Positions 56,891-64,000 of a stretch of DNA of 64,000 nt are shown here, piece after piece (positions within the stretch are counted from its first letter, which is position 1; each line of letters opens with the position of its first letter). The DNA comes from Roseburia hominis (GTDB lineage: Bacteria; Bacillota; Clostridia; Lachnospirales; Lachnospiraceae). The notes below the pieces were generated by a model. It worked only from the letters and a program-made list of their open reading frames with translations, was not told where the DNA came from and searched no databases. The stretch is from positions 124,001 through 188,000 of the forward strand of contig NZ_JADYUI010000003.1 of NCBI RefSeq assembly GCF_021531695.1, in the 5' to 3' direction. A program made the translations under genes and the position numbers.

Positions 56891-56972
56891 AAAAATCTCA
56901 CCTTTTTCTTATATGATATGAAAAAGGTGAGATTGGGGTGAATGATTGGTATACATCAACCATTTTCTAATA

Positions 56973-58025
56973 TTATACTGCTATTTCATAATGTTCTTTA
57001 AGTTCATTTAACATACTATGCTTAATGCATCCTTCATTCTGAAGCCTTCCAACAAGAATTCCAGGTGCAATTCCCAGTTTCTTTGCATACTCACAAATAT
57101 TAGAAGCTGAATAGTTTCTTCTTTGTACAAATTCCAAAAAATCCTTTTCTGAAATAAGAGTGTCTCTTGACCAGGAATCCGCCGCTTTTTCATCTTGTTC
57201 AGATGTTCCATCTGTCTGCCCGATATGTCCTAATATAATATGCGCCAGTTCATGAAATAGGCTAAACCAAAACTCATCAGCATCCTTGTCTCTGGTAGTT
57301 AATTCAACCACTATCTTATTTCCATCCATAAAAGAAGCTCCCTGCGACAAAGATCCTTTTAAATAAGGTAAAAAAACAAGTGCAATACCACACTCTGACA
57401 ACATTTTCATAAGCTTAGAACAGAACTCCTTAGGTTTTAACACTGTCATTTCCCTTATTTCAGGTATTATATTTATCAGACCTTTCATATTTATCGGCAA
57501 GGTCTCAATATCACGAGCCTTCCTTTTAGCCTCTTGCACCCATGCAAGTAATGCAAAATCACTTTTTTCAGTTACTACCAATCTTCTACACGCAATCCTT
57601 GTTATCTGATTATTTTCTAATAAAGAAAGTTCAACCACTTCAAAATATTTTCTCAGATAGATAACTTTTTCTTTTGAATTTCTTGTTTCAGGAACCCATC
57701 CATACCTCGCCATTTCACTATATGGGAGTTGTTTCGCTAAAGCTTCATCTACATCCATCGCATTTTCAGCCTCAACCTTTATCAACTTTTCCCTGTAAAT
57801 TGCCTCTAAGTTACTCCAAAACTTTGCCGGCACCCCAAGTACCACTTCCAATCTAACAGCCACCTCTGGAGTCAACTGAACATCTCCGTTTATAAGTTTG
57901 CTAATATGCTTTTCAGACATATCCATTCTGGCTGCAAACTCTTTCTGACTCATTCCTCTGTCATTAAGCTGTTCCTTAATTGTCGCTCCTGGTGGTGTTG
58001 CAATGTAACTGCGACTTCTCACCAT
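56973..58025 (-). CDS. higA: HigA-type antitoxin fused to an ImmA/IrrE-like metallopeptidase domain
   Basis: 350 aa. Residues 10-70 form a Cro/C1-type HTH of the HigA group (EQLNDRGMSQKEFAARMDMSE, ISKLINGDVQLTPEVAVRLE). The C-terminal part contains the zinc motif HELAHIILGH near residue 257 and further ImmA/IrrE features. AGGAGG precedes the start. The family acts as antitoxin and autorepressor of the higBA operon. The toxin gene upstream is reduced to 40 codons. Two palindromes upstream are candidate operators. Confidence 0.9.
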   Translation of the reverse strand: MVRSRSYIATPPGATIKEQLNDRGMSQKEFAARMDMSEKHISKLINGDVQLTPEVAVRLEVVLGVPAKFWSNLEAIYREKLIKVEAENAMDVDEALAKQLPYSEMARYGWVPETRNSKEKVIYLRKYFEVVELSLLENNQITRIACRRLVVTEKSDFALLAWVQEAKRKARDIETLPINMKGLINIIPEIREMTVLKPKEFCSKLMKMLSECGIALVFLPYLKGSLSQGASFMDGNKIVVELTTRDKDADEFWFSLFHELAHIILGHIGQTDGTSEQDEKAADSWSRDTLISEKDFLEFVQRRNYSASNICEYAKKLGIAPGILVGRLQNEGCIKHSMLNELKEHYEIAV

Positions 58026-58052
58026 TATGCTACCTCCTATTCATTTTCCTTC

Positions 58053-58175
58053 CTAATGGTAATCTACAATCTCCATTATATAAGCTACTTGAATTTCATT
58101 ACCATATGTTCTATCAGCCACCTTGGCATCCGTACAAACTTTCTGAATCTTGTTATTTTTGTACGTAATGTCCAA
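58053..58175 (-). pseudogene. higB: HigB-family toxin remnant, internally deleted
   Basis: A 40-codon frame from TTG 58175 (ribosome site GAGGTG) reads DITYKNNKIQKVCTDAKVAD, then RTYGNE, and jumps to IQVAYIMEIVDYH before the stop. Intact HigB-type toxins begin and end like this but have about 50 more residues between RTYGN and the terminal strand (..EIVDYH). The reading frame is kept, so it looks like an in-frame deletion of the catalytic middle. Such a product should be non-toxic. The antitoxin gene is 27 bp downstream. Confidence 0.75.
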
Positions 58176-58192
58176 TCCATCACCTCTTTTAC

Positions 58193-58213
58193 AATTTACC
58201 TTTGAGGTAAATT
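58193..58213 (-). promoter_or_regulatory. operator-like palindrome 1 of the higBA locus
   Basis: AATTTACCT-TTG-AGGTAAATT: perfect 9-bp arms, directly upstream of the remnant toxin gene. Confidence 0.65.
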
Positions 58214-58241
58214 AAAAATAGCATGTTTTTATTAAAATGTC

Positions 58242-58278
58242 AATAGGAGGATTTACCTTAAAGGTAAATCCTCCTATT
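58242..58278. promoter_or_regulatory. operator-like palindrome 2 of the higBA locus (37 bp, perfect)
   Basis: Two perfect 18-bp arms (left arm AATAGGAGGATTTACCTT) around a single central base at 58260. The inner TTTACCTT/AAGGTAAA matches palindrome 1. It could also fold as a terminator hairpin for either strand. Confidence 0.6.
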
Positions 58279-58354
58279 TGTTTTCATTATAATCTTTACA
58301 TTTTAAAATTCTCTCACACAATATATTATCTACGCTCCACCTACATTCTGTATT

Positions 58355-58546
58355 TTACTGTGCCGGAAACTCTCCTAAGCAATGTCCATCTGCTTCATCC
58401 ATCTGATAATACGTTGTACCATCAAAAATCAGTCCTCTGGCAAGTTTTCCATCTCCCTGGAAATACACTTTTCTCCCCCACCGATCAAGAGAAAACTGAT
58501 CTTTCATCAAAGTTCCATCAGTTAATGCTCTATCAAACCCAAGCAA
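58355..58546 (-). pseudogene. fragment of a cell-wall-binding repeat protein
   Basis: 63 codons with three repeat units (ALTDGTLMKDQFSLDRWGRK, VYFQGDGKLARGLIFDG, TYYQMDEADGHCLGEF). It resembles the repeat region of the secreted paralogues at 21494-29260. No signal peptide and no C-terminal domain are present, and the upstream 75 bp are GC-rich, unlike the neighbours. It is a decayed copy 30 kb from the main cluster. Confidence 0.7.
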
Positions 58547-58881
58547 TCCGTCAGCACGGATGCTGACGGAAGGATGAAACTGAGCCCGGATGGCGAATTT
58601 CAGCCGGTTGCGGTCGTGTTTAAAATATGCTATCAGAGCATTTAGAAAATCTTATATCCGTAACAGCGGAGCAAAAACCGAAATGCATTTTTGTGCAATA
58701 TGTCATCCATAAAAATATTTTGCCCCTTTCTTATGAGAAAAGACAACCATTTCCGATTGTCTTTTTTGTATATAAATATCCTGATTTAATTGTCCGATTG
58801 ATGCTTTTCCTTACCATATGGTCAAATACTATCTTGACACACCTAGTTTCGTCATCAGTGCTTCTTGTAACACACTCGATT
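58547..58881. other. intergenic stretch with an intrinsic-terminator-like hairpin
   Basis: A GC-rich first part with hairpin CCGTCAGCA...TGCTGACGG (58547-58570 area) looks like a fragment of a foreign element. At 58738-58767 a perfect 9-bp stem AAAAGACAA/TTGTCTTTT is followed by T's. No gene is supported; the 198-codon frame on the plus strand from 58627 is rejected. Confidence 0.5.
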
Positions 58882-59307
58882 CTATATTTTTCCCTTGTGC
58901 ATGCAAATAATCTCCATCATCTCAGCTGGTGTTACAATAAAATCTCTGATTGGATAATGTTTCTGATTACCTGTTACCAAATAGGCATCATCATCTCTCT
59001 TCTCCATGGCAACCTCGTAAAATATCAAATCATCCATATCAATCAAAATCTCACCTGTAGGTTGTGGGAACACTTCTATACCATATTGTTTCACTGCATT
59101 TATAACCAAACGAATTGTCTCTTCTTTAAAATGAAACTTGCTTCTATGAAGCACTTCATCATATTCTGCCAAAATATCCTTATGATACAACGGTACGATT
59201 TTACCATCAAACATTGCATCTAATACTCGTACTGTTGCTGCATCTGCTCGTTTTGAAAGCAAAGCAGAAATGAAAACATTTGTATCTATAACTGCATAAT
59301 ACACCAT
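58882..59307 (-). CDS. PIN-domain toxin (putative endoribonuclease)
   Basis: 141 aa from ATG 59307 (MVYYAVIDTNVFISALLSKR), 9 bases after AAAGG; the frame also has a GTG at 59313. The acidic PIN residues are seen in VIDTNVF (Asp8), DILAEYDEVLHR, and DMDDLIFYEVA with KRDDDAYLVTGNQKHYP. It should be an RNase neutralised by the DinJ-like protein encoded 6 bp upstream. Confidence 0.88.
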   Translation of the reverse strand: MVYYAVIDTNVFISALLSKRADAATVRVLDAMFDGKIVPLYHKDILAEYDEVLHRSKFHFKEETIRLVINAVKQYGIEVFPQPTGEILIDMDDLIFYEVAMEKRDDDAYLVTGNQKHYPIRDFIVTPAEMMEIICMHKGKI

Positions 59308-59313
59308 AAGCAC

Positions 59314-59610
59314 TTACCTTTTTCTTTCAGCTCTGGCAGCTGATATTTCAGCATTAATTTCATCGAGAGACATCTCCGGTACATCAGCAGCCTGCTCTCG
59401 TAACTCGTAGAATGCTTTCTTAGCCTCCGCCCTCGTGATTATATTTTCTGGTAATGTTGCCTCAAACGGAAGTCCTTTAACCATCTTACTTCTGGTCATG
59501 AACATACGAAAAGCTGTTGGTAAATCCATACCCAGAGTCTCATAAATCTCTGCAACCTCCTGCTTTAATTCTTTATCTGCACGAAATTGAATCAATACTT
59601 GTTCTGCCAT
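59314..59610 (-). CDS. RelB/DinJ-family antitoxin
   Basis: 98 aa. The N-terminal ribbon-helix-helix is LIQFRADKELKQEVAEIYE and LGMDLPTAFRMFMTRS. The C-terminal part (LREQAADVPEMSLDEI) would bind the toxin. GGAGGAATC precedes the start. DinJ proteins usually pair with YafQ/RelE toxins; here the partner is a PIN-type toxin. The pair likely autorepresses its promoter. Confidence 0.92.
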   Translation of the reverse strand: MAEQVLIQFRADKELKQEVAEIYETLGMDLPTAFRMFMTRSKMVKGLPFEATLPENIITRAEAKKAFYELREQAADVPEMSLDEINAEISAARAERKR

Positions 59611-59792
59611 AATGATTCCTCCTTCACCATACTTTTGAAGTTGTTTTGCATGTGTTTGTAATATTATTATATGTCAAAATCAAAAAATTATCAATATTAT
59701 AATTCTAAATAATCTTTTGACTCGGGATAATGTGAACCTTTCAAAAGTTGCCTCCCCACTTTATTTGTGCTATTCTGTTCTTAAAAGATTTT

Positions 59793-59958
59793 CTAGTACA
59801 TCGGTTTCTTAATAACTGGACTAAATGCGCAGGATATTTCTTTCAGGGTGCAATTCAAAAAACGTAGGCGTAGCGGGCTACGCTGAGGATTTTTGAATTT
59901 GTGCTATGGAAGAAATAGACAAGTATTTGGTCTAGTTAATTAAAAATTGATGTACTAG
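59793..59958. repeat. MITE-like palindromic element
   Basis: A 166-bp imperfect palindrome. Its ends CTAGTACATC and GATGTACTAG are perfect inverted repeats. Inside, TTTTTGAATT and AATTCAAAAA and a central GTAGGCGTAGCGGGCTACGC hairpin extend the symmetry. It has no coding capacity. It could be a miniature inverted-repeat element or encode a long hairpin RNA. Confidence 0.7.
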
Positions 59959-59986
59959 TATACAAAATAGATTTAGGAGTGAAATC

Positions 59987-60217
59987 ATGTCAGGATATTT
60001 AATTTCAGAAACTACCAAAGAAGAGCGTGAGAAAATCGTAGCCGAATCTCTCGGAAATATCGAAGCCACCTGTGACGGATGTGCACCGGGGCTTGCGGAG
60101 ATGTATCAGCCATATATCGATGGGAAAAAGGAACTGCGTGAAATCACAATGGAGTTCAATGCCCGTTACGTCAAAGATGATGATATGCCGGGCAGATCCG
60201 GCTGCATGTATCAGTAA
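59987..60217 (+). CDS. small conserved-type protein with CDGC motif
   Basis: 76 aa. A helical N-terminus (SETTKEEREKIVAESLGNIE), the motif ATCDGCAPGLAEMYQPYIDG, and the end NARYVKDDDMPGRSGCMYQ. TTTAGGAGTG precedes the start. CDGC suggests a metal- or redox-active pair, but no family function is known to me. Starts 28 bp after the palindromic element. Confidence 0.75.
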   Translation: MSGYLISETTKEEREKIVAESLGNIEATCDGCAPGLAEMYQPYIDGKKELREITMEFNARYVKDDDMPGRSGCMYQ

Positions 60218-60266
60218 AGCAGAATTTTTCCTGTATAATTTCTCAATTTCTGCATACAATAGGACT

Positions 60267-60773
60267 ATGAACAAAGTAAAAATTTATACTATCACAGGCA
60301 TTGTTTTTGTTACAATTTTGGGAATTATTTCGCACTTTATTTATGAATGGTCCGGCAACAATTTCATACTTGGATTGTTCTTTCCGGTAAATGAATCTAC
60401 CTGGGAGCATATGAAGCTATGCTTTTTTCCAATGCTGCTCTATTCCTTTTATATGAACCGAAAAATGAAAGAAGATAATCCATGCATTACTTCATCCCTA
60501 CTCTTTGGAATCTTGCTTGGCACCTTCTTAATTCCTGTTATTTTTTACACATACTCCGGCATCATTGGAAAAAATTATATTTTTCTTGATATTGCCACTT
60601 TTATCATAAGTGTACTTCTCGCATTTATTTCTGTTTACAGGCTGACATTGTCCTGTAAAATAAATTCTTTCTCTTTTGGACTAAAAATATGTGTATTTCT
60701 TGTTGCACTCTGCTTTTTGATTTTTACCTATCACCCTCCAGATATTGGAATTTTTATGAATCCTTCCAAATGA
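60267..60773 (+). CDS. DUF6512-type integral membrane protein
   Basis: 168 aa from ATG 60267 (MNKVKIYTITGIVFVTILGI). The upstream 65 codons of the open frame are the +2 shadow of the previous gene. Five helices and the motif GLFFPVNESTWEHMKLCFFP, which I recall from this family in Clostridia. Function is unknown. A long hairpin terminator follows. Confidence 0.78.
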   Translation: MNKVKIYTITGIVFVTILGIISHFIYEWSGNNFILGLFFPVNESTWEHMKLCFFPMLLYSFYMNRKMKEDNPCITSSLLFGILLGTFLIPVIFYTYSGIIGKNYIFLDIATFIISVLLAFISVYRLTLSCKINSFSFGLKICVFLVALCFLIFTYHPPDIGIFMNPSK

Positions 60774-60792
60774 GTTCACCTTTTATGCATAG

Positions 60793-60856
60793 TAAAATCC
60801 ATGCCGCATATACTATACCAGGAGGTATCACATATGCTTGCATGGATTTTATTTTT
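60793..60856 (+). terminator. terminator hairpin with an internal ribosome site
   Basis: TAAAATCCATGC (60793-60804) pairs perfectly with GCATGGATTTTA (60840-60851), extended inside by CATAT/ATATG and ATACC/GGTAT, and is followed by T5. The loop side holds AGGAGGT and an ATG. Confidence 0.75.
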
Positions 60857-60881
60857 GATTAAATCATTCAAAGAAAGTTAA
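60834..60881 (+). CDS. possible 15-aa hydrophobic peptide
   Basis: ATG 60834 is preceded by CCAGGAGGTATCACAT and encodes MLAWILFLIKSFKES. The ribosome site and start lie inside the hairpin above, so translation would need the hairpin to open. It may be only a by-product of the terminator. Confidence 0.25.
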   Translation: MLAWILFLIKSFKES

Positions 60882-62023
60882 ATTCTTTCGATATTCTTTT
60901 TCCCGGCAAGAAGCATTCCCGCTACCAGTGCCGTAAACGGTGCAACCGTGACGAGTCCAAAGCTTCCGGCAATCGTATCCAATACCTCGGATGCCACATA
61001 TTTGTAGTTTAAGATATGGTCAATTGGTGTTCCCTGCGCCATAAAAACCATAAGTAACGTCACGTATCCGCCGGAATATGCCAGCAATAATGTCGTTGTC
61101 ATCGTTCCCATCGCTGCCCTTCCTACATTCATTCCGGATTTCACCGCTTCCCATCTCGTGATGTCCGGCTTTTTTTGCGTCACTTCATAGACGGCAGACG
61201 TAATATCGACTGCAAGATCCATCATGGCACCACTTGCCCCGATAAAAATACTGCTCATAAAAATGGCGGTAAGGTCAAGATTCTCATAACCGCTGTAAAG
61301 TAAGGATTCCGCATTCGGCATGATTGCCCCATGAATCATAAAAAGCTTCGTAAAAACAATGCCTAAAATACAGGTCGTAGCAACGCCAAGCAATGCTCCA
61401 AGCACCGCCACCAATGTCCTTTTATCCCATCCGTATACAAAGAAAATGATAACTGCCGTGAGCATAATCGTAATCAGAATTCCAATCCACACCGGAGAGT
61501 ATCCTTTTAAATAACAGGGAACTAAAATTTTCCAGATAGCAAGAACCGTAATGACAAATGAGAAAATAGCCTGCAATCCGTTTTTCCCCGCAAATAAAAT
61601 CAAAAGCAGGGCAAATGCTCCCATAAGAATAAACTCACGATTTAACCGGTAATGATCGGAAATGACTGCCGATTTTATCGTATCACCCTCATAGCTTATC
61701 GTAACAAGTGCCTTATCTCCCACTTGAAATACCTTATCTTTTTCTAAGGAACCACTAAGAAAATTTACCCCTTCAATTTCTTTTCCTTTAAAAATTCCAT
61801 CCAAAATCTTTAACGTACAGGATTGTTCTCCGCTTTGAATCAGCCCGGAAGAAATAATTGCAGAATCATCAATTTTAACCACTTCACCGACAGCTCGCTC
61901 CGTATCCTTATAAATAACAGCATCCTCGTAGCCGGTAGGAATTGCTACGAGGATACCAATTAACAGGATTCCACTGATCAATGTCAGGAAAAAATTTTTC
62001 TGCTTTGTAAAAAGCAATTTCAT
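60878..62023 (-). CDS. YibE/F-family membrane protein
   Basis: 381 aa. An N-terminal helix, an extracytoplasmic domain of about 95 residues (GEVVKIDDSAII, GDKALVTISYEG) and about seven further helices with the family segment IFIGASGAMMDLAVDITSAV. The family is membrane-bound, of unknown function. Only 1 bp separates it from the alkaline phosphatase gene, so they are co-expressed. Confidence 0.88.
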   Translation of the reverse strand: MKLLFTKQKNFFLTLISGILLIGILVAIPTGYEDAVIYKDTERAVGEVVKIDDSAIISSGLIQSGEQSCTLKILDGIFKGKEIEGVNFLSGSLEKDKVFQVGDKALVTISYEGDTIKSAVISDHYRLNREFILMGAFALLLILFAGKNGLQAIFSFVITVLAIWKILVPCYLKGYSPVWIGILITIMLTAVIIFFVYGWDKRTLVAVLGALLGVATTCILGIVFTKLFMIHGAIMPNAESLLYSGYENLDLTAIFMSSIFIGASGAMMDLAVDITSAVYEVTQKKPDITRWEAVKSGMNVGRAAMGTMTTTLLLAYSGGYVTLLMVFMAQGTPIDHILNYKYVASEVLDTIAGSFGLVTVAPFTALVAGMLLAGKKNIERI

Positions 62024-62024
62024 T

Positions 62025-63671
62025 TTATTTTACTCCTGTAAGTGCTGCCAGTTTGTTATAAATTTCTGTGTTGTCATAGTAACCGTCAAAATTTTCTGCT
62101 CCGACACCCATGGTAAGCACTTCTACCGGAAGTCCTGTATGGGCATAAGAACCAAAGTTGATACCACTCTTATTGTTTAAGATATGGGTAATGGTAACGG
62201 TAAGTGGTTCGTAACTTCCGTATTTTACATATTCTTCCTGTCCGAACTCTTCTTCCTCTCCGGTACGTGCCATTGTGGTATCATAAGCAGCTTTCAACTG
62301 ATCATATTCATACTGTGTCATTTCAAGTGTTCCGTTATCATCTGATTCCGGATGGCTGTCTGCATTGTCTTTCTGCTCTGTTGTTTCTGCAGCGCCTGTC
62401 GGTGCGGTAAGACCAAATAATTCTGTTACATCCTTCATAACAGTATCAAAATCTGTCTTATTTTCTTTATATGCAGTCACATAATCGGAGTCAAATTTTG
62501 CATAAGAAATTTTCTGGTTTGCAAAGTTTGTTAAAAATGTGTCATAGTCAGTGCCCGCAAATCCAATGGTCAATCCACCGGTCTCATGGTCACCGGTTAC
62601 CAGAATTAAAGTTTCATCCGGATGCTCATTGTAAAATTCCACAGCTCTTTCTACTGCATTATCCAACGCAATCGTATCGGTAATGGTACTTGTGGCATCA
62701 TTGGCATGACATGCCCAGTCGATTTTACCGCCTTCTACCATCATAAAAAATCCGTTGTCGTTATCTAAAAGTTCGATTCCCTTATCTACATAATCTGCCA
62801 ATGCCCATTCTCCATCAGCACGATCTAATTCATAAGACATTGCATCACTGTCTGCCAAATGTTCATCAATCACAATTGCCTTTCCGGAATCAGCAGTCAG
62901 CGCTTCTGCCTCTGCCTGTGTTTTTGTTACGGTATAACCTGCCTTTGTTGCCAATTCATATAAATCTTCCTGGTCTTTATTCTCGCCCGTTGTCTGCTTT
63001 AATCCACCGCCTGCGAAATAATCAAATCCGCTGTCAATCATTTCAAGTCCAATATCGTAATAATTATTTCTGGATTCCTGATGTGCATAAAATGCTGCCG
63101 GTGTTGCATGGTTGATATTTACACTTGAAATAACACCGATTTTATAATCCTTCTGATCTTTTAATTTCTCTGCGATGGTCTCATATTTCTGGCTGAAATC
63201 CTCACTGACATTAATACTTCCGCTCCATGTTTTATTCCCTGTTGCAATGGAAGTCGCTGTAGATGCGGAATCCGGTGCAAAGGAAGTACTGTCATAGGTC
63301 TGTGCGGAACCCATAACCGGGAAATCCATCATTGCAAGGGAATTTTTGCTCTTTAAGATTGCCTTTTCTTCTCCCTCAACCGTTACTTTTTCTGCACCGT
63401 CCTGTGCGGATGCATTTTTATAATAATTGGTCAGCTGAATCTGCGGATAGCTCATTCCGTCTCCGATAAATAGAAAGACATATTTCGGTGTTCCTTCTGC
63501 GGATGCCTGTACAATATCTTTCGGTTCTTCGGTCGGTTCTGCCGTGGATTCCTCTGCCTGTTCCGTTACCTGATTTTGCGTCTCATTTCCTGCATCACTG
63601 CTTCCACATCCTGTAAACAGAGATGTCACCATCATCGCCGTTAGTAAAATCGCTACTGTCTTCTTCTTCAT
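62025..63671 (-). CDS. alkaline phosphatase, secreted lipoprotein
   Basis: 548 aa from ATG 63671. The open frame extends to 63764, but the extra 31 residues are not a signal sequence, while AAGGAG lies before ATG 63671. The protein starts MKKKTVAILLTAMMVTSLF with lipobox LFTGC. The metal site and nucleophile are FIGDGMSYPQ and PDSASTATSIATG (Ser of DSA), and the end metal site is TGDHETGGLTIGF. It has a C-terminal portion with a PhoA-like HxG site (SYAHTGLPV). It hydrolyses phosphomonoesters at the cell surface. Confidence 0.94.
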   Translation of the reverse strand: MKKKTVAILLTAMMVTSLFTGCGSSDAGNETQNQVTEQAEESTAEPTEEPKDIVQASAEGTPKYVFLFIGDGMSYPQIQLTNYYKNASAQDGAEKVTVEGEEKAILKSKNSLAMMDFPVMGSAQTYDSTSFAPDSASTATSIATGNKTWSGSINVSEDFSQKYETIAEKLKDQKDYKIGVISSVNINHATPAAFYAHQESRNNYYDIGLEMIDSGFDYFAGGGLKQTTGENKDQEDLYELATKAGYTVTKTQAEAEALTADSGKAIVIDEHLADSDAMSYELDRADGEWALADYVDKGIELLDNDNGFFMMVEGGKIDWACHANDATSTITDTIALDNAVERAVEFYNEHPDETLILVTGDHETGGLTIGFAGTDYDTFLTNFANQKISYAKFDSDYVTAYKENKTDFDTVMKDVTELFGLTAPTGAAETTEQKDNADSHPESDDNGTLEMTQYEYDQLKAAYDTTMARTGEEEEFGQEEYVKYGSYEPLTVTITHILNNKSGINFGSYAHTGLPVEVLTMGVGAENFDGYYDNTEIYNKLAALTGVK

Positions 63672-63803
63672 TTTTTCATAGTCTCCTTCTTTTTCTTGTG
63701 AATAGGAAAAACCCGCTTTACGAGTCTTCCCTATTGTCACAGTGTTTGTATAAATCAAACTCAAATAAGCATTATGATTTTAAATCAGAAAATGTAAAAT
63801 TCT

Positions 63804-64000
63804 CTACCGGCAGTAAGTAAAGAGAATGTAAAAATTAGGTGAAAGAAACTGAAACATCAGCACTCCTGCTATGCACAAAAGGCTTCCAAAAAGTTTCCAT
63901 TTTGAATTCTGCTCATGCCGGAGCAATCCGATAAAGAACAAAACAACAAGAATCATCGGCTGAATAAAAGAATAGCTGGTAAGGCTTACGGCTATAATGC
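63804..64000 (-). CDS. C-terminal end of a DMT-superfamily (EamA-like) transporter
   Basis: The frame enters from the right edge and stops at 63804-63806. The 64 residues hold two helices (SFIQPMILVVLFFIGLLRHE and LLCIAGVLMFQFLS) around a short charged loop, the usual ending of EamA-type permeases. The rest is outside the window; the substrate cannot be inferred. Confidence 0.6.
   Translation of the reverse strand, partial: IIAVSLTSYSFIQPMILVVLFFIGLLRHEQNSKWKLFGSLLCIAGVLMFQFLSPNFYILFTYCR

Noticed and set aside
58627-59223. 198-codon frame on the plus strand
   Set aside because: It runs antisense to the PIN-domain gene and shows no start signal or recognisable protein.

Overview
The window looks like a chromosomal segment of a low-GC Gram-positive anaerobe of the class Clostridia, most likely a Lachnospiraceae gut commensal. 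The main reasons are Agr-type peptide quorum sensing with GHKL kinases and LytTR regulators, ATP-dependent PEP carboxykinase, a T-box in front of pheST, secreted cell-wall-binding repeat proteins, and AT-rich intergenic DNA. This placement is inference from gene content; no marker gene was searched. Most genes lie on the minus strand.

Layout. 1-217: 3' end of aroA and its terminator. 222-3065: a complete agr locus (response regulator, kinase, agrB, and a 46-codon agrD that overlaps the end of agrB). 3184-8357: a phosphonate/phosphate-ester uptake operon (phnD, phnC, two phnE, 5'-nucleotidase-like phosphoesterase) behind a LacI-type regulator whose DNA-binding end is lost at an IS21-family element (9308-11821), which also cuts an IS66 tnpA. 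12478-18150: a small island with an XRE membrane regulator, a Cys-rich small peptide, an FtsX-type ABC pair and a frameshifted ABC exporter. 18362-29260: an accessory region with three full-length secreted repeat-protein paralogues plus one remnant, an anchored extracellular protein, an AAA/DUF4143 ATPase, an Rpn nuclease and a second GHKL/LytTR pair without agrBD. 29370-32986: an SGNH hydrolase and a third agr locus (agrD upstream of a frameshifted agrB, then kinase and regulator).

33051-56890 is mostly housekeeping: queA, pheST with T-box, YihY, a SpoIID-like protein, a probable 6S RNA, pckA, deoC, a receiver/CheX pair, thrC, an AP2-type protein, leuCD with a divergent LysR regulator, ilvC, an acetolactate synthase small subunit, an amidase and a ferritin-like protein. 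56973-59610 holds two toxin-antitoxin-type loci, one with a collapsed HigB toxin, and a second repeat-protein remnant. 59793-63998 carries a MITE-like palindrome, two small or membrane proteins, YibE/F, an alkaline phosphatase and the edge of a DMT-type transporter.

The most interesting theme is regulatory. Seven sites with direct repeats at 20-21 bp spacing (core GCAGAA, or GCGAAA in the third locus) lie in front of agrB, a repeat-protein gene, the second LytTR operon and the third agrDB. This is the architecture expected of LytTR regulators. In addition, at least five genes, of four different types, end in nearly the same 3' cassette with the same terminator hairpin. Together these suggest a peptide-quorum-controlled surface-protein locus that grows by cassette exchange between common flanks.
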